Part shown: in pieces, positions 18,118 through 26,072 of the stretch
Numbering within the stretch: position 1 is the stretch's first letter
Layout of the letters: each line of letters opens with the position of its first letter
Origin: Methylococcaceae bacterium UBA6146
Lineage (GTDB): Bacteria; Pseudomonadota; Gammaproteobacteria; Methylococcales; Methylomonadaceae
NCBI GenBank assembly: GCA_002422395.1
Contig: DIUY01000030.1
Location: 62,001 to 126,000, forward strand
DNA: 64,000 bases
Direction of reading: 5' to 3'
Position numbers and translations under genes: made by a program
Notes under the pieces: generated by a model
What the model saw: only the letters and a program-made list of their open reading frames with translations
The model's database searches: none
Told to the model about the DNA's origin: nothing

Positions 18118-18226
18118 GTTATGGATAACTTCCCGGTAAAATTTTCCGCTGGTCCAGAGCTTGCCGACGCATGAGCGGGTGGGTGCATTCAGGAAAGTTA
18201 TTTTTGACGAAATCCTTAGATGATTC

Positions 18227-18245
18227 GGTGGCCATCATGGCCACC
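18227..18245. terminator. Short perfect hairpin between rapA and the APE operon
   Basis: GGTGGCC-ATCAT-GGCCACC forms a 7-bp stem 109 bp after the rapA stop and 33 bp before the first APE gene. There is no T-run, so it may be a terminator, an operator or a leader structure of the APE transcript. Confidence 0.4.
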
Positions 18246-18278
18246 AGTGACATGCCGACATAAAAGCAGACCCACACC

Positions 18279-18989
18279 ATGCGCCAAAATTTCGTTTTAC
18301 AAAAATGGGCCGTCTGGCCGCCATTACATGCCGATAGGGAACAGGAACTGGCCATTCAGAACGCATTGCTGGCAAAAGTGCCCGCTTTGTTAAAACGCCG
18401 TCTCACCCCGTTAGCGAAAACTGTATTCTGCGCAGCGCACCAATGCCTTGACGATAGCCGGTTTGTGCCGATGGTTTTCAGTTCCTCGCATGGCGAGTTG
18501 GCAAAATCTTTCGGTATGATGGAAAGATTGGCGGCAGGGGAAGAAATTTCCCCAACGGCTTTTAGCCTGTCGGTGCATAACGCCATTGCTGGGCTGCTGT
18601 CCATGGCTTGGGGCAATCAACAGCAATGCACGGTGGTTGCGCCGGGTGAAGAGGGATTGGCCGCAGGGTTTATTGAAGCGCTGGGGTTATTGCAGGAAGG
18701 TGCGGGGCGGGTGTTGCTGGTGTTTTATGATGAGCCGCTGGTGGGTTTTTACCCTGCTGCGCCGTTTAAATTATCGACGGCTAAGCGTTGCGCATTGGCT
18801 TTAGGCTTAGCCAAAACGGGCGATGGGCAGGCAATGGCCTTGTCGTCATTGCCAATGAGCGGTGATGATGGCGAACAGCCAGTGCAATTGGAGACCTTTA
18901 TCCGCTTTCTGGTCGGGCCGCAACCCCGACTGACACTGAAAACACCGCGGCATAGCTGGCACTGGGAAAAAAATGTTCAAGCAGATTAA
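18279..18989 (+). CDS. Aryl polyene chain-length factor (ketosynthase-like, ApeC type)
   Basis: This 236-aa protein resembles the short 'beta-ketoacyl synthase N-terminal' partners found at the start of aryl polyene clusters. It carries FSSSHGELAKSFGMMERLA and a nucleophile-region equivalent (SLSVHNAIAGLLSM) with no catalytic cysteine. The shortened fold lacks the C-terminal KS half with its two His. Such proteins pair with a true ketosynthase (probably one from the second block, 47237-50808) and set chain length. It opens the operon; the stop lies inside the next gene (17-bp overlap). Confidence 0.8.
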   Translation: MRQNFVLQKWAVWPPLHADREQELAIQNALLAKVPALLKRRLTPLAKTVFCAAHQCLDDSRFVPMVFSSSHGELAKSFGMMERLAAGEEISPTAFSLSVHNAIAGLLSMAWGNQQQCTVVAPGEEGLAAGFIEALGLLQEGAGRVLLVFYDEPLVGFYPAAPFKLSTAKRCALALGLAKTGDGQAMALSSLPMSGDDGEQPVQLETFIRFLVGPQPRLTLKTPRHSWHWEKNVQAD

Positions 18990-19743
18990 TTACTACTGGC
19001 GGTTGGCCGCCACCGGACTGAGCTTTAGCGTTTTTGGCGTCGGTGGGCTTTTATTATGGATTTTCGTGTTTCCGCTGCTGGGCATTATCCCAGGCGACCG
19101 GACACAAAAAAAGTTGCGCTCGCAAAAATGTGTGCATTACAGTTTTTTCTTTTTTATAGGGTTGATGCACCGCATCGGTATCATGACCTATGAAATTAAC
19201 GGCTTGGAAAAACTTAACCGCCCCGGCCAGCTGATTGTCGCCAATCACCCGACCTTGATCGACATTGTTTTCCTGATTAGCCGGATTCCGGCCGCAAACT
19301 GCATCGTCAAGGAGGCCCTATGGCACAACCCTTTCACCCGGGGGCCAATTGTCAATGCCGGCTATATCAGCAATGGCGACCCTGAAAAGATGATTGATGA
19401 TTGCGTCGCCTGTTTACAAGAGGGTGGCACGATGATTATTTTTCCCGAAGGCACCCGTTCAGTACAGGGCAAACCTTATAAATTCCAGCGCGGTGCGGCG
19501 GCCATCGCTTTGCAGGCGGATGCCATTGTCACCCCCGTCACGTTAACCTGCGTGCCCAGCACACTGACCAAAGCGGAAAAATGGCACCAAATTCCCGAGC
19601 GCCGTTTTCATTTGGCGATGACTGTCGGAGATGATATGGTGCTCGACGATTTTCAGGCGATACCCCTCAGGTCACTGGCTGTGCGGCGTTTCACCCGTTA
19701 TTTACAGGATTATTTTAGCCAACAAAGAGAAGACTATGAGTGA
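18973..19743 (+). CDS. Lysophospholipid-type acyltransferase (PlsC fold, ApeD-like)
   Basis: This 256-aa acyltransferase has an N-terminal membrane segment (LSFSVFGVGGLLLWIFVFPL). The catalytic HX4D motif is in NHPTLIDIVF, near residue 92, and the acceptor-binding motif is FPEGTRS. In aryl polyene operons this enzyme is thought to help attach the polyene or a fatty acyl chain to a lipid or glycan carrier. It overlaps the CLF gene upstream by 17 bp and the first ACP by 8 bp, so translation is coupled. The acceptor is not known from sequence. Confidence 0.85.
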   Translation: MFKQINYYWRLAATGLSFSVFGVGGLLLWIFVFPLLGIIPGDRTQKKLRSQKCVHYSFFFFIGLMHRIGIMTYEINGLEKLNRPGQLIVANHPTLIDIVFLISRIPAANCIVKEALWHNPFTRGPIVNAGYISNGDPEKMIDDCVACLQEGGTMIIFPEGTRSVQGKPYKFQRGAAAIALQADAIVTPVTLTCVPSTLTKAEKWHQIPERRFHLAMTVGDDMVLDDFQAIPLRSLAVRRFTRYLQDYFSQQREDYE

Positions 19744-19993
19744 TTTGGAAAATGAATTGAAGCAACTGATTATTGAATCACTGGATTTGGAGGACACCAG
19801 TGTTGACGGGATAGATAGCCAGGAAGCTTTGTTTAATGAAGGGTTGGGGCTTGATTCAATCGACGCGCTGGAGTTGGGGTTGGCAATCAGAAAAAAATAT
19901 AATGTCCGAATTGATGCGGAAAAAGACGATGTGGTGAAAATATTCGCCTCAGTTGCGGCGTTGGCTGAATTTATTGAATCTGAACGGAACTGA
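19736..19993 (+). CDS. Acyl carrier protein 1 (ApeE-like)
   Basis: This 85-aa acyl carrier protein has its phosphopantetheine serine in GLGLDSIDALEL (Ser41). It carries the growing polyene in the APE type II synthase. I took the ATG at 19736 (MSDLENELKQ), which overlaps the acyltransferase stop by 8 bases and has AGAGAAGA upstream, rather than the upstream in-frame ATG at 19631 inside the previous gene. A second, diverged ACP follows 7 bp later, as in other APE clusters, where one serves loading and one elongation. Confidence 0.92.
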   Translation: MSDLENELKQLIIESLDLEDTSVDGIDSQEALFNEGLGLDSIDALELGLAIRKKYNVRIDAEKDDVVKIFASVAALAEFIESERN

Positions 19994-20000
19994 GGGCTGT

Positions 20001-20249
20001 ATGAAAAATCGCGATGACATTCTCCAGATCATTAAAGAAATTATGCAGGAGATGTTTGAAATTGACGCCGATGAGGTGACGCTCGAAGCCCGCCTCTATG
20101 AAGACCTTGATTTTGACAGCATTGATGCGGTCGATATGATCGTTAGGCTAAAAGAAATGACCGGCAAGGCCGTCAGGCCAGAAGATTTTAAAAATGCACG
20201 AACAATCAATGACGTGGTGGAAGCGGTCGATAAACTGATTGCGGCATGA
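20001..20249 (+). CDS. Acyl carrier protein 2 (ApeF-like)
   Basis: This 82-aa carrier protein has the attachment site DLDFDSIDAVDM (Ser40). It is only distantly similar to the ACP just upstream, so the two probably do different jobs on the pathway. The start at 20001 (MKNRDDILQI) lies 7 bp after the previous stop with GAGGGC at the right spacing. The stop overlaps the next gene by 4 bp. Confidence 0.92.
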   Translation: MKNRDDILQIIKEIMQEMFEIDADEVTLEARLYEDLDFDSIDAVDMIVRLKEMTGKAVRPEDFKNARTINDVVEAVDKLIAA

Positions 20250-20800
20250 AGCATAATTTTGCCAACAGCGCAGTCGGTGCCCTGACGCTGCTCTATCCCC
20301 CCGCCGTTTATTTCGGTGTCCGCCATATTGAACCTTGGCAGATTGCGGCCATTTTGGCGGTGTTGCTGATGGCCCGGTTGCGGGTTGTCAAGGCCGCTAA
20401 TCCGGCCAACCAGTTGTTGGTCATTGCCGCCGTCTTATATTGCAGTTTTGCCATATGGGCTAATGATTTGCTTGCTTTACGTTTTTACCCGGCGCTGGTC
20501 AACTTGGGCTTGCTGGCCATTTTTGCCGCCAGCCTCTATTTCCCCCCGCCCGTTGTTGAACGTTTAGCGCGTATCCAGCATCCCGATTTACCTTTGGAAG
20601 GCGTACGTTACACCCGCAAAGTCACGCAGGTTTGGTGCGCCTTTTTTCTATTGAACGGCCTGATTGCCGCCGCCACCGCACTGTGGGGCAGTTTTGCCTG
20701 GTGGAGTTTGTACAATGGGCTGATTGCTTATATTTTAATGGGCTTGTTAATGGCGATTGAATATTGGGTGCGGATCAGGACACAAAACCATGTGCGCTGA
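20246..20800 (+). CDS. Membrane protein of APE clusters (COG4648/ApeG-like), copy 1
   Basis: This 184-aa inner-membrane protein has about five helices. The C-terminal region reads YTRKVTQVWCAFFLLNGLIA, then WGSFAWWSLYNGLIAYILMG. This is characteristic of the uncharacterised membrane family kept in aryl polyene operons. A clear paralogue is encoded at 29140-29775. The function is unknown, though association with lipid-linked polyene assembly or export is suggested by its conservation. It overlaps the ACP upstream by 4 bp and the ligase downstream by 11 bp. Confidence 0.82.
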   Translation: MKHNFANSAVGALTLLYPPAVYFGVRHIEPWQIAAILAVLLMARLRVVKAANPANQLLVIAAVLYCSFAIWANDLLALRFYPALVNLGLLAIFAASLYFPPPVVERLARIQHPDLPLEGVRYTRKVTQVWCAFFLLNGLIAAATALWGSFAWWSLYNGLIAYILMGLLMAIEYWVRIRTQNHVR

Positions 20801-22484
20801 ACCACTGTCCCTGGCCCGATGTGCGCTGGTTGGGCGCAATGATCGGGTTGTCGCTATCCATGCCGGACGGCAGTTGGGTCTGCAACGTTTCTGTGCCGAT
20901 GTCGCCAACCATGTTCTAGCGCTTAAGGGTCTGGCACCGCAACACTATGCCTTGTATCACGAAGAGTCTTATCCGTTCGCGGTGCTGCTGTATGCGTTGA
21001 TGCACGCCGGCAAACAGGTTTGGGTCCCTGGCAATAACCGCCCCGCAACTGCCGATAAACTCATCGGCCTAGGCTGCCAATTGCTCGGCGAATGGCAAGG
21101 GCGTGAAATGGCGCTAGAAAATCGGGACTCCCCGACGGAGCAATTGGCGTCTTTGGATTTGCCCAACACGCGCCTGACCCTGTTCACTTCCGGTTCCAGT
21201 GGGGAGCCTAAAGCCATCAATAAAACATTGTTGCAGTTGCAGCGTGAAGTGGACGTATTGGAACGGCAATGGGGCGCAAGGGTGGGCAATAATGCGGTTG
21301 CCGTGGCGACAGTCAGCCACCAACATATTTATGGCTTATTGTTCAGACTGTTATGGCCGCTGGCCAGTGGCCGTTGTTTTCACAGTCAGATGTACCTTAG
21401 CCCCGAACCGATGCTTAAGGCCGTGGCGGCGGCACCGGCCTACTGGGTTACCAGCCCGGCCCAGTTGAAACGGCTGGATGAGTTGACGGTGTGGGGCGAC
21501 ATTGCCCGTCTGGCGGCGATTTTTAGTTCCGGTGGGGTCTTGTCTGGCGGGGTCGCCAAGCAAATTGAACAACACTGCGGCCAGCAAGTTGTGGAAGTTT
21601 ATGGCAGTTCCGAGACTGGCGGGATTGGTTGGCGACGCCCGACGGTTGACATACGGTGGACACCCTTTACTGGCATCAGCCTGGCAAGCAGCGGGGAAGG
21701 GCGCTGCCAGTTGTCTTCCCCGTTTTTGCCCGACGCCATGCCAAGCGGGTTGGATGACCGGATTGAGCTGCATGACGACGGTCTTTTCACCTTGTCAGGC
21801 CGTCTTGACCGTATTGTCAAAGTGGAGGAAAAACGCTTGTCGCTGGACGGGCTGGAGCAGGTTTTGCAGGAGTCAGACCTAATCGCCCAGGCGCACTGTT
21901 TGTTATTGACAGGCAAAAGGGACCGCATTGCGGCGGTGGCTGTCTTGACTGAGGCCGGCAAGACGGCCTTGTGGCAAGGCCGTCCAGTTATGATCAGGGC
22001 GTTGCGGGCGCAATTGTTGCAGACGTTTGACGCCGTGGTGTTGCCACGCAAATGGTTGTTTGTCGAAGCCTTGCCGCTGTCACCACAAGGCAAAATCGAC
22101 AGCGCCTTACTGCGGCAATTGCTGGCATCAGATCCGTTGAAACTCCCCCAAGTGCTGTATTGTCGCCAAGAGGGCGGTAAGGTAAAGCTAGAGCTGCGTA
22201 TCCAGCCGGAACTGGCCTATTTTGACGGCCACTTTCCCGGGCAGCCGATTTTGCCTGGCGTGGCGCAACTGGCATGGGCAGAACACTACGGCAAATTGTT
22301 TTTTGCCATTGGACAGCCATTTTTGACGATGGAAGTGGTTAAATTTAAAAAAATCATCCGGCCTGGGACATTGGTGACGATGTCATTGGAATTGAAAAAA
22401 GACACCGGCAAACTTTATTTCGATTTGTATTCGGCAACTGAGTCGCACAGTTCCGGACGCTTGGTTTATGGAGCACGCGCATGA
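20790..22484 (+). CDS. Acyl-ACP ligase fused to a hotdog dehydratase (ApeH-ApeI fusion)
   Basis: This 564-aa protein joins two functions that are separate genes in E. coli-type APE clusters. Residues 1 to about 455 are an adenylate-forming ligase: FTSGSSGEPKAINKT is the P-loop, VEVYGSSETGGIG is motif A5 and LSGRLDRIVKVEEKRLSLD is A8. It would load the aromatic starter acid on the ACP. Residues about 470-564 are a hotdog dehydratase of the ApeI/FabA-Z type (YFDGHFPGQPILPGVAQLAW, with the catalytic His in GHFPG). The start at 20790 overlaps the previous stop by 11 bp. Confidence 0.88.
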   Translation: MCAEPLSLARCALVGRNDRVVAIHAGRQLGLQRFCADVANHVLALKGLAPQHYALYHEESYPFAVLLYALMHAGKQVWVPGNNRPATADKLIGLGCQLLGEWQGREMALENRDSPTEQLASLDLPNTRLTLFTSGSSGEPKAINKTLLQLQREVDVLERQWGARVGNNAVAVATVSHQHIYGLLFRLLWPLASGRCFHSQMYLSPEPMLKAVAAAPAYWVTSPAQLKRLDELTVWGDIARLAAIFSSGGVLSGGVAKQIEQHCGQQVVEVYGSSETGGIGWRRPTVDIRWTPFTGISLASSGEGRCQLSSPFLPDAMPSGLDDRIELHDDGLFTLSGRLDRIVKVEEKRLSLDGLEQVLQESDLIAQAHCLLLTGKRDRIAAVAVLTEAGKTALWQGRPVMIRALRAQLLQTFDAVVLPRKWLFVEALPLSPQGKIDSALLRQLLASDPLKLPQVLYCRQEGGKVKLELRIQPELAYFDGHFPGQPILPGVAQLAWAEHYGKLFFAIGQPFLTMEVVKFKKIIRPGTLVTMSLELKKDTGKLYFDLYSATESHSSGRLVYGARA

Positions 22485-23215
22485 AAACCTGTGTAATTAT
22501 CCCCGTTTACAATCACCAAGAAGCTATCGGCCATGTGGTCGGGGCCTTAAAACCGTTCGGCTTGCCCTGTTATCTGGTCAACGATGGCAGTTCGCCCGCT
22601 TGTTCCGCCGCGCTGAAACAATTGGCGGAACAGGGGCGGGATTGGCTGACCCTCTACGAAAGGGCGCATAACGGCGGCAAAGGCGCGGCTGTGATGGATG
22701 GCTTGCGGTTGGCGATTGCTGATGGTTTCAGCCATGCCATTCAGGTCGATGCCGACGGGCAGCATAAATTGGAGGACATCAGCCGACTGTTGGCCGCTAG
22801 TGTGCAATATCCTGACCGACTGATTTTGGGCAAGCCCTGTTTTGATGGGACAGTCCCCAAAAAACGGCTGTATGGCCGTCAGTTCACCAATCTTTGGATA
22901 TGGATCAACACCTTGTCTTTTGCCATTGCCGACGGCATGTGCGGTTTCCGCTGCTATCCGTTGGCGGCGACCGATAAATTGCTTAATTCGGTGCGGATGG
23001 GCGAGCGCATGGATTTTGACATTGAAGTTGCCGTGCGCCTTTATTGGCAGGGTGTCGATGTGGTCAATGTAGACACACAAGTGCAATATCCCTTGGACGG
23101 TATTTCCCATTTCAGAATGTTGCAGGACAACGTGCTGATTTCCAGAAAACATGCGCAATTGTTTTTTGGCATGCTCTGGCGCATACCCGCTTTATTGCTG
23201 AGGCAGTTACGATGA
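22481..23215 (+). CDS. Family 2 glycosyltransferase
   Basis: This 244-aa GT-A enzyme opens with VIIPVYNHQEAIGHVVGALK and has NDGSS, NGGKGAAVMDGLR and the DxD-like metal site QVDADGQH. It probably adds a sugar to the APE lipid anchor. In E. coli-type clusters this domain is the N-terminal half of a glycosyltransferase/acyltransferase fusion (ApeJ). Here the two halves are separate genes overlapping by 4 bp (this one and 23212-24135). No membrane helices are obvious. Confidence 0.88.
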   Translation: MKTCVIIPVYNHQEAIGHVVGALKPFGLPCYLVNDGSSPACSAALKQLAEQGRDWLTLYERAHNGGKGAAVMDGLRLAIADGFSHAIQVDADGQHKLEDISRLLAASVQYPDRLILGKPCFDGTVPKKRLYGRQFTNLWIWINTLSFAIADGMCGFRCYPLAATDKLLNSVRMGERMDFDIEVAVRLYWQGVDVVNVDTQVQYPLDGISHFRMLQDNVLISRKHAQLFFGMLWRIPALLLRQLR

Positions 23216-24135
23216 AACACTGGTCGAAAATCGAGGAACGGGGCATTATCTGGGGTATGCAGTTGCTGTTAAAAGTCTACCTGCTGTTCGGGCGCACCGT
23301 GTTGCAGGTGTTTTTATATCCGGTGGTCAGCTATTACTGGCTGACCAACACCAAAGGCCGTCACGCCAGCTTGGAGTATTTACAAAAAGTGGCGGGGTAT
23401 TTGCCGCAAGGCACGGTTAGGACAGGCTTATACGGCAGTTACCGGCACTTCATCAGTTTTGCCAATGCCCTCATCGACAAGCTGGCTGCTTGGAGCGGCG
23501 CACTTTCGTTGCAAGATGTCGATTGTCAAGGACGGGAAGCGGTGGTGCGGCATCTTGAGCAAGGGCAGGGCTTGCTGATTTTAGGTTCCCATTTGGGCAA
23601 TATGGAGGTCTGCCGGGTCATTGCGAGCCTGCGCAAGAACATTACGGTCAATGTTTTGGTGCATACCAAACATGCGGAAAAGTTCAACACGCTACTGAAC
23701 CGATACGCCGAAACAGGCCGGATGAGCCTCATTCAGGTGACTGAAATAAATGCCGCGACGGCGATGCTATTGCAGGACAAGATTGACGCGGGGGAACTGG
23801 TGGTGATCGCCGCCGACAGGACGCCTGTCACCGGCCAAGGCCGCGTTGCCACAGCGGAGTTTTTAGGGCAGGCGGCGTTGTTCCCGCAAGGGCCTTTTAT
23901 CTTGGCGGCATTGCTGAAGTGTCCGGTTTATACGCTGTTTTGCTTAAAGCGGAACAACCGGCAGGTGATTTATTTTGACTTTTTCAGTGCCGGCTTGGTG
24001 TTCCCAAGAAGCCAGCGTGACGCCATGATCCGGGAGTGCGTGCAAAACTATGCCGCCTTATTGCAAAAGTATTGTTTGTCAGAACCGCTGCAATGGTTCA
24101 ACTTTTATGATTTTTGGCAGGTTGGCGATGACTGA
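23212..24135 (+). CDS. LpxL/HtrB-like lipid acyltransferase
   Basis: This 307-aa protein belongs to the lipid A late-acyltransferase family. It has an N-terminal membrane region (WGMQLLLKVYLLFGRTVLQV) and the catalytic HX4E motif in LGSHLGNMEVCR near residue 127. The RTPVTGQGR stretch and GPFILAALLKCPVYTLF follow. In APE biosynthesis it is the C-terminal part of ApeJ in other species and likely transfers an acyl or polyenoyl chain. The start at 23212 (ATGAAACAC) overlaps the glycosyltransferase stop by 4 bp. The longer upstream frame is inside that gene. Confidence 0.87.
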   Translation: MKHWSKIEERGIIWGMQLLLKVYLLFGRTVLQVFLYPVVSYYWLTNTKGRHASLEYLQKVAGYLPQGTVRTGLYGSYRHFISFANALIDKLAAWSGALSLQDVDCQGREAVVRHLEQGQGLLILGSHLGNMEVCRVIASLRKNITVNVLVHTKHAEKFNTLLNRYAETGRMSLIQVTEINAATAMLLQDKIDAGELVVIAADRTPVTGQGRVATAEFLGQAALFPQGPFILAALLKCPVYTLFCLKRNNRQVIYFDFFSAGLVFPRSQRDAMIRECVQNYAALLQKYCLSEPLQWFNFYDFWQVGDD

Positions 24136-25657
24136 ACCGCTAGTGGAAATCGACGGGCAGGCTTTAACCATTGAAGACATTTGCCAGGTCGCCCGACACG
24201 CCTGCGCATTCCTCTTAGGGGATGCCCCCGCTTTTATAGAGCGGATAAACAAGGGCGCCGAATTTATAGAAACCCTGTTGCAGGAAGAAGGTTTTGTTTA
24301 CGGCGTCACCACGGGTTATGGTGATTCCTGCACGGTTTCTATACCGCTTGAGAATGTCAACGAACTGCCCCGCCACCTGTACACTTTTCACGGTTGCGGT
24401 TTGGGCATACATTTTGACGCGCAGCAAACCCGGGCGATTATGGCGGTGCGCCTGAATAGCCTGGCGCAAGGCTTTTCCGGTGTCCGCTATCAACTGTTGC
24501 AACAAATCACGCAATTGCTGCACCACGACATTCTGCCGTTGATACCACAGGAGGGTTCGGTTGGCGCCAGCGGCGACCTGACGCCATTGTCCTATCTGGC
24601 GGCGGTGTTGGCCGGTGAACGTGATGTCTTATACCAAAGCGAAAAAATGGCGGCGTCCGCCGTGTTTGCCCAATTGCAAATCACCCCGCTGACACTGAAA
24701 CCCAAAGAAGGTTTGGCCATCATGAACGGCACTGCCGTGATGACCGCCTTGGCTTGCCTAGCCTACCAGCGGGCGGCTTATTTGGCACAACTGGCCACCC
24801 GCATCACCAGTTTGGCGTCCATTGCCCTTAACGGTAACGCCTATCATTTTGATGAAAAGCTGTTTGCAGTCAAACCTCATGCCGGACAAATCAAAGTTGC
24901 GGCGTGTATCCGTGCTGACTTGCAGATAACATTCGACCCACCGCGCAATGACACCCGTTTGCAAGACCGGTATTCGTTGCGTTGCGCCCCGCATGTCATC
25001 GGTGTGCTGGAGGACGCGTTGCCGTGGTTCCGGCAGTTTATCGAAAACGAGCTGAATAGCGCCAACGACAACCCGATTATTGATGCCGAAAACGGGCATG
25101 TGCTGCACGGCGGGCATTTTTACGGCGGGCATATCGCGTTTGCTATGGACAGCATGAAAACGGCGGTCGCCAATTTGGCAGACTTGCTGGACAGGCAAAT
25201 GGCGCAGCTGGTGGACACCAAGTTCAATAATGGCTTGCCTGCCAATTTGTCAGGGGCAAACTCCAGACAGGCGATGTTGAACCACGGTTTTAAGGCTGTC
25301 CAGATTGGCGTCTCCGCATGGACCGCCGAAGCCCTGAAATTGACCATGCCGGCCAGTGTGTTTTCACGTTCCACAGAATGCCATAATCAGGACAAGGTAA
25401 GTATGGGTACGATTGCCGCAAGGGATTGCCTGCGTATTATCGAACTGACCGAACAAGTGGCCGCAGCCATGCTGGTTGCGGTGGTGCAGGGCGTGGAGTT
25501 GCGTGGCAACACGGCGGGCTTAAGCGCTGGTTTGCGTATAACGATGGCACAAGTACGGGCCAAAATCCCTTTTCTTGAGAGCGACAGGGCGATGGAGCAA
25601 GAATTGCGCCTTTGTTTGCAATTGATACGCGAGCGGCATTGGGAGCTGTATGAATAA
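24128..25657 (+). CDS. Aromatic amino acid ammonia lyase (HAL/PAL/TAL family)
   Basis: This 509-aa lyase removes ammonia from an aromatic amino acid using the MIO group, which forms from Ala147-Ser148-Gly149 in GSVGASGDLTPLSYLAAVL. Other family marks are GVTTGYGDS, NGTAVMTALA and the FSRSTECHNQDKVSMGT active-site loop. In an APE operon it would make 4-coumarate or cinnamate, the aryl starter. At the selectivity position (His89-Leu90 in Rhodobacter TAL) a manual alignment of LPRHLYTFHGCGLG suggests Phe-His, so tyrosine, phenylalanine or histidine preference is not certain. The start at 24128 overlaps the acyltransferase by 8 bp. Confidence 0.9.
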   Translation: MTEPLVEIDGQALTIEDICQVARHACAFLLGDAPAFIERINKGAEFIETLLQEEGFVYGVTTGYGDSCTVSIPLENVNELPRHLYTFHGCGLGIHFDAQQTRAIMAVRLNSLAQGFSGVRYQLLQQITQLLHHDILPLIPQEGSVGASGDLTPLSYLAAVLAGERDVLYQSEKMAASAVFAQLQITPLTLKPKEGLAIMNGTAVMTALACLAYQRAAYLAQLATRITSLASIALNGNAYHFDEKLFAVKPHAGQIKVAACIRADLQITFDPPRNDTRLQDRYSLRCAPHVIGVLEDALPWFRQFIENELNSANDNPIIDAENGHVLHGGHFYGGHIAFAMDSMKTAVANLADLLDRQMAQLVDTKFNNGLPANLSGANSRQAMLNHGFKAVQIGVSAWTAEALKLTMPASVFSRSTECHNQDKVSMGTIAARDCLRIIELTEQVAAAMLVAVVQGVELRGNTAGLSAGLRITMAQVRAKIPFLESDRAMEQELRLCLQLIRERHWELYE

Positions 25658-26072
25658 AGCAATCGTGGCCTGCGAAGTGGAAATTGATGTGCCGTTTTTT
25701 GATGTCGATTTGATGGAAATTGTCTGGCACGGCCATTATCTGAAATATTTTGAAGTGGCGCGCTGCGCCCTGCTTGACAAAATTAGCTACAACTATATGC
25801 AGATGCGCGAGTCGGGCTATGCCTGGCCGGTCATCGACTTGCGCATCCGGTATGCCAAACCGGCAAAATTCGGGCAGAAAATTATTGTCCATGCCGATAT
25901 TGCTGAATGGGAAAATCGCCTAAAAATCAATTACCTGATTTTCGATAAGCAAAGCCGCGCCCGCCTGACGCGGGGACATACCTGCCAAGTGGCGGTCGAT
26001 ATGGCGGGCAATCAAATGTGTTATGAATCCCCCGCTATTTTATGGGAGAAACTAGGGTTGCAGAAGCCGTGA
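25650..26072 (+). CDS. Acyl-CoA/ACP thioesterase, 4-hydroxybenzoyl-CoA type (ApeK-like)
   Basis: This 140-aa hotdog thioesterase has the YbgC/4HBT signature VDLMEIVWHGHYLKYFEVAR (the catalytic Asp is replaced by Met-Glu, as often in this branch). RIRYAKPAKFGQKIIVHADI and LIFDKQSRARLTRGHTCQVA follow. In APE pathways it probably releases the chain or clears mis-primed carriers. It overlaps the ammonia lyase by 8 bp and the next gene by 4 bp, if the GTG start is used there. Confidence 0.87.
   Translation: MNKAIVACEVEIDVPFFDVDLMEIVWHGHYLKYFEVARCALLDKISYNYMQMRESGYAWPVIDLRIRYAKPAKFGQKIIVHADIAEWENRLKINYLIFDKQSRARLTRGHTCQVAVDMAGNQMCYESPAILWEKLGLQKP

Noticed and set aside
18119..18355. 78-aa minus-strand frame before the APE operon
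   Set aside because: Overlaps the start of the chain-length factor gene on the other strand; no family, and the region fits a leader or promoter.
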